NCBI GenBank assembly: GCA_902491765.1 | Contig: CABUIY010000008.1 | Span: 26,808 to 90,807 of the forward strand | Source: an uncultured Collinsella sp. | Lineage (GTDB): Bacteria; Actinomycetota; Coriobacteriia; Coriobacteriales; Coriobacteriaceae | Reading direction: 5' to 3' | Length of the DNA: 64,000 nucleotides | Shown: positions 62,318-64,000 of the stretch, piece by piece | How the letters are laid out: each line of letters opens with the position of its first letter | Position numbering within the stretch: the first letter of the stretch is position 1 | The notes under the pieces: generated by a model | Told to the model about the DNA's origin: nothing | The model's database searches: none | Seen by the model: only the letters and a program-made list of their open reading frames with translations | Program-made: the position numbers and the translations under genes

Positions 62318-63349
62318 ATGGCCATGGAATTCAAACGCAGGCTGCCGATCCCCATGGAGATCCGCGAGGAAATGCCGCTTTCTGCCGAGCTTACCGCCAA
62401 AAAGCAGGCATTTGACGCCGAGGTCGCCAAAGTCTTTACCGGCGAGGACGCACGCAAAGTGCTCATCATCGGCCCGTGCTCTGCCGACCGCGAGGATTCA
62501 GTGCTTGAGTACATGAACCGACTGGCCAAGACCGCCGAGGAGGTCAAGGACAAGCTCATCATCATTCCGCGCGTCTATACCAATAAGCCGCGTACCAAGG
62601 GCACCGGCTACAAGGGACTGCTGCACAACCCCAACCCCGAGGCTCCCGACGACCTACTCGAGGGCGTCAAGGCCATCCGCCATATGCACTTGCGCGTTAT
62701 TGAGGAAACGGGCTTCTTCACCGCCGACGAGATGCTCTATCCGTCCAACTACCAATACCTCGTTGACCTGCTGAGCTACGTTGCCGTCGGCGCGCGCTCG
62801 GTCGAAAACCAGGAGCATCGCCTGGTGTCGAGCGGCATTTCGGTACCCGTCGGCATGAAGAATCCCACTGCCGGTTCCACCACCGTCATGCTCAACTCCA
62901 TTTACGCCGCGCAGGCACACCAGAGCTTTATCTTCCGCAACTGGGAGGTTGAGTGCGACGGCAACCCACTCGCACACGCCGTCATGCGTGGCTACATTGG
63001 TCTCGACGGTCGCACCTACCCCAACTACCACTACGAGCACCTCGAGCGTCTGGCCGAGCGCTATACCGAGCACGCCGGCTATGCCAATCCGGCAGCGGTC
63101 ATCGACTGCAACCACGACAACTCGGGCAAGCGTCCGCTGGAGCAGTATCGCATTTGCAAGGAGGTACTCGACAGCTGCCGCCGCAACGAGTCCATCTCCA
63201 AGCTGGTCAAGGGCTTTATGATCGAGTCCTACCTGGAGGACGGCAACCAGCCGGTCGACGGCGGTGTCTTTGGCAAGTCGATCACCGACCCGTGCCTGGG
63301 CTGGGAAAAGACCGACTACCTCATCCACGAAATCGCGGAACGTATTTAG
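62318..63349 (+). CDS. aroF: 3-deoxy-7-phosphoheptulonate synthase (class I, AroFGH type)
   Basis: A 343-residue DAHP synthase, the first step of aromatic biosynthesis from PEP and erythrose-4-phosphate. VLIIGPCSADRED holds the metal Cys, PRVYTNKPRTKGTGYKGL the PEP site, GARSVENQEHRLVSSG and DCNHDNSGK the rest of the active site. The N-terminal arm that binds the feedback amino acid is present but which one cannot be told. AGGAGG precedes the ATG. Confidence 0.95.
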   Translation: MAMEFKRRLPIPMEIREEMPLSAELTAKKQAFDAEVAKVFTGEDARKVLIIGPCSADREDSVLEYMNRLAKTAEEVKDKLIIIPRVYTNKPRTKGTGYKGLLHNPNPEAPDDLLEGVKAIRHMHLRVIEETGFFTADEMLYPSNYQYLVDLLSYVAVGARSVENQEHRLVSSGISVPVGMKNPTAGSTTVMLNSIYAAQAHQSFIFRNWEVECDGNPLAHAVMRGYIGLDGRTYPNYHYEHLERLAERYTEHAGYANPAAVIDCNHDNSGKRPLEQYRICKEVLDSCRRNESISKLVKGFMIESYLEDGNQPVDGGVFGKSITDPCLGWEKTDYLIHEIAERI

Positions 63350-63525
63350 TTACGCGGTTTTACCAAACCGCGTAACGGCTCGACGCTGCAAACCCGCCAG
63401 GGCGGCAATCTGCCTTTCAACTTCGGCGGCATGATCAAAAGATCGATGCCGCCTCGTTTCAAGGCACCTTGCTCGCTCTGGCGGGTTTTCGCTGACGTTT
63501 TTTCGACCTGCGTCGTTGCCAGAGC
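63349..63525. repeat. CGCCAGAGCGGCAATCTG element, copy 2
   Basis: A leading hairpin GTTACGCGG-TTTTACCAAA-CCGCGTAAC touches the aroF stop codon, then CTCGACGCTGC and the palindromic body follow as in copy 1 (22806). The inner hairpin is GCGGCAT-GATC-AAAA-GATC-ATGCCGC-like: different bases, same pairing. Confidence 0.85.
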
Positions 63526-63554
63526 TGGCACTTGGAGACGCTCCTTTTGGGTAA

Positions 63555-63605
63555 TCGTTGGGAACGTTCTTGTTTGACTAGTCGTTTAAGAACGTCCCCC
63601 AACGA
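63555..63605. terminator. Long inverted repeat downstream of aroF
   Basis: TCGTTGGGAACGTTCTT (63555-63571) pairs with 63588-63605 with one bulge; the loop contains the palindrome GACTAGTC. Confidence 0.6.
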
Positions 63606-63782
63606 CTAGCCCTCGCGTATCGTATGCGAGCTGGGCTTCGGGGGCCAGGCGTGCCCTGTTAAACATGCCCTCGGGTCGCACGTTTCCCTTCGAATCGATC
63701 ATACAAGCCCCCAATCTGTTCGGTTTCCCCAGATTGTGAGCCCGCACACCCAAGCCGCACGGCCCGCCGTTCAGTTGAAACC

Positions 63783-63829
63783 ACCTGCCAAAAAGGGACA
63801 GGTTTATTTTGGCAGGTTTTATCTGGGCA
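63783..63829. repeat. ACCTGCC/GGCAGGT repeat, copy 6 (inverted)
   Basis: ACCTGCCAAAAAGGGACAGG then TTTATTTTGGCAGGTTTTAT. The surrounding 63606-64000 shows no convincing gene. Confidence 0.9.
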
Positions 63830-63838
63830 AACGTCCAA

Positions 63839-63877
63839 ACCGCCGTAAGGGAGTTGCCTTCCCTCGTGGCGGTCTTC
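63839..63877. terminator. Hairpin near the right edge
   Basis: ACCGCC-GT-AAGGGA pairs with TTCCCT-CGT-GGCGGT, followed by CTTCT. It probably ends a gene lying to one side of the window. Confidence 0.6.
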
Positions 63878-64000
63878 TAGCAGAAAAACCAAGTGAGTAG
63901 GCTTTTTGCAGAAGGCCGAGCACGCCCCAAAACGACATAGCTCTGACCTGCACTGATAATTGTTCTCGGGGGAAGCGGGCACTGCGGGGCGCGGCAACGG

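Noticed and set aside
63659..63997. A 112-codon minus-strand frame at the right edge
   Set aside because: It runs through a dispersed repeat and a terminator hairpin and shows no motif.

Overview
The window is GC-rich chromosomal DNA from a Gram-positive anaerobe, most probably a gut Coriobacteriia member of the Collinsella type. This rests on gene content (fused 2-hydroxyacyl-CoA dehydratase activase, pyruvate formate-lyase, PTS sucrose use, DegV, linear amide hydrolase), strong AAGGAGG-type ribosome sites, and an actinobacterial-style SOS box. No species was confirmed. I see no rRNA, tRNA, phage, insertion sequence with a transposase, or CRISPR array.

Layout. 1-9.5 kb: the N-terminal part of a giant CoA-dehydratase activase gene with its TetR regulator; a HAD phosphatase; a TetR/MFS efflux pair with two clear operators; amtB-glnK; a CmpB-like membrane protein coupled to an HD protein. 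9.7-16.4 kb: a DXS-family gene, three tandem palindromes, a complete polar amino-acid ABC operon (binding lipoprotein, two permeases, ATPase) and a PuuD-like glutamine-amidotransferase hydrolase. 16.4-26.9 kb: an HPt protein with a GGDEF-REC-HD-GYP protein, then housekeeping enzymes (alpha/beta hydrolase, radical SAM, methionine aminopeptidase, 2-hydroxyacid dehydrogenase, M18 aminopeptidase, membrane-anchored choloylglycine-hydrolase-fold enzyme, phosphofructokinase). 27-33.5 kb: a repeat-rich stretch holding a small unknown gene and an XRE membrane regulator between two 350-bp direct repeats, then a MacB-like ABC transporter. 33.6-41 kb: a GyrI-like gene behind an SOS box, an Abi_2 gene remnant, ogt, and the aspartate/threonine cluster asd-lysC and thrC-thrB. 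41-46 kb: engB, a nucleosidase, a beta-lactamase-like protein, pflA and a degV broken by one stop codon. 46-52 kb: a LacI-controlled sucrose/fructoside cluster (two GH32-type enzymes, EIIBC). 52-57 kb: a pyruvate formate-lyase split into two genes, a KdgT-like permease and an SDR. 57-64 kb: a MarR-controlled heterodimeric ABC exporter, DAHP synthase and repeat-rich DNA.

Main points for a second look. (1) Pyruvate formate-lyase is encoded as two separate polypeptides, a 683-residue catalytic core that lacks the glycyl-radical domain and an 83-residue protein that carries it; together they equal one normal enzyme. (2) The intergenic DNA holds at least six families of palindromic elements. One family has a conserved internal core but arms that differ at each locus, and at two loci the outermost arm copies the stop codon and end of the neighbouring gene in inverted orientation. 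(3) An Abi_2 abortive-infection remnant sits behind a promoter-hairpin-U-run unit that may be a small RNA.
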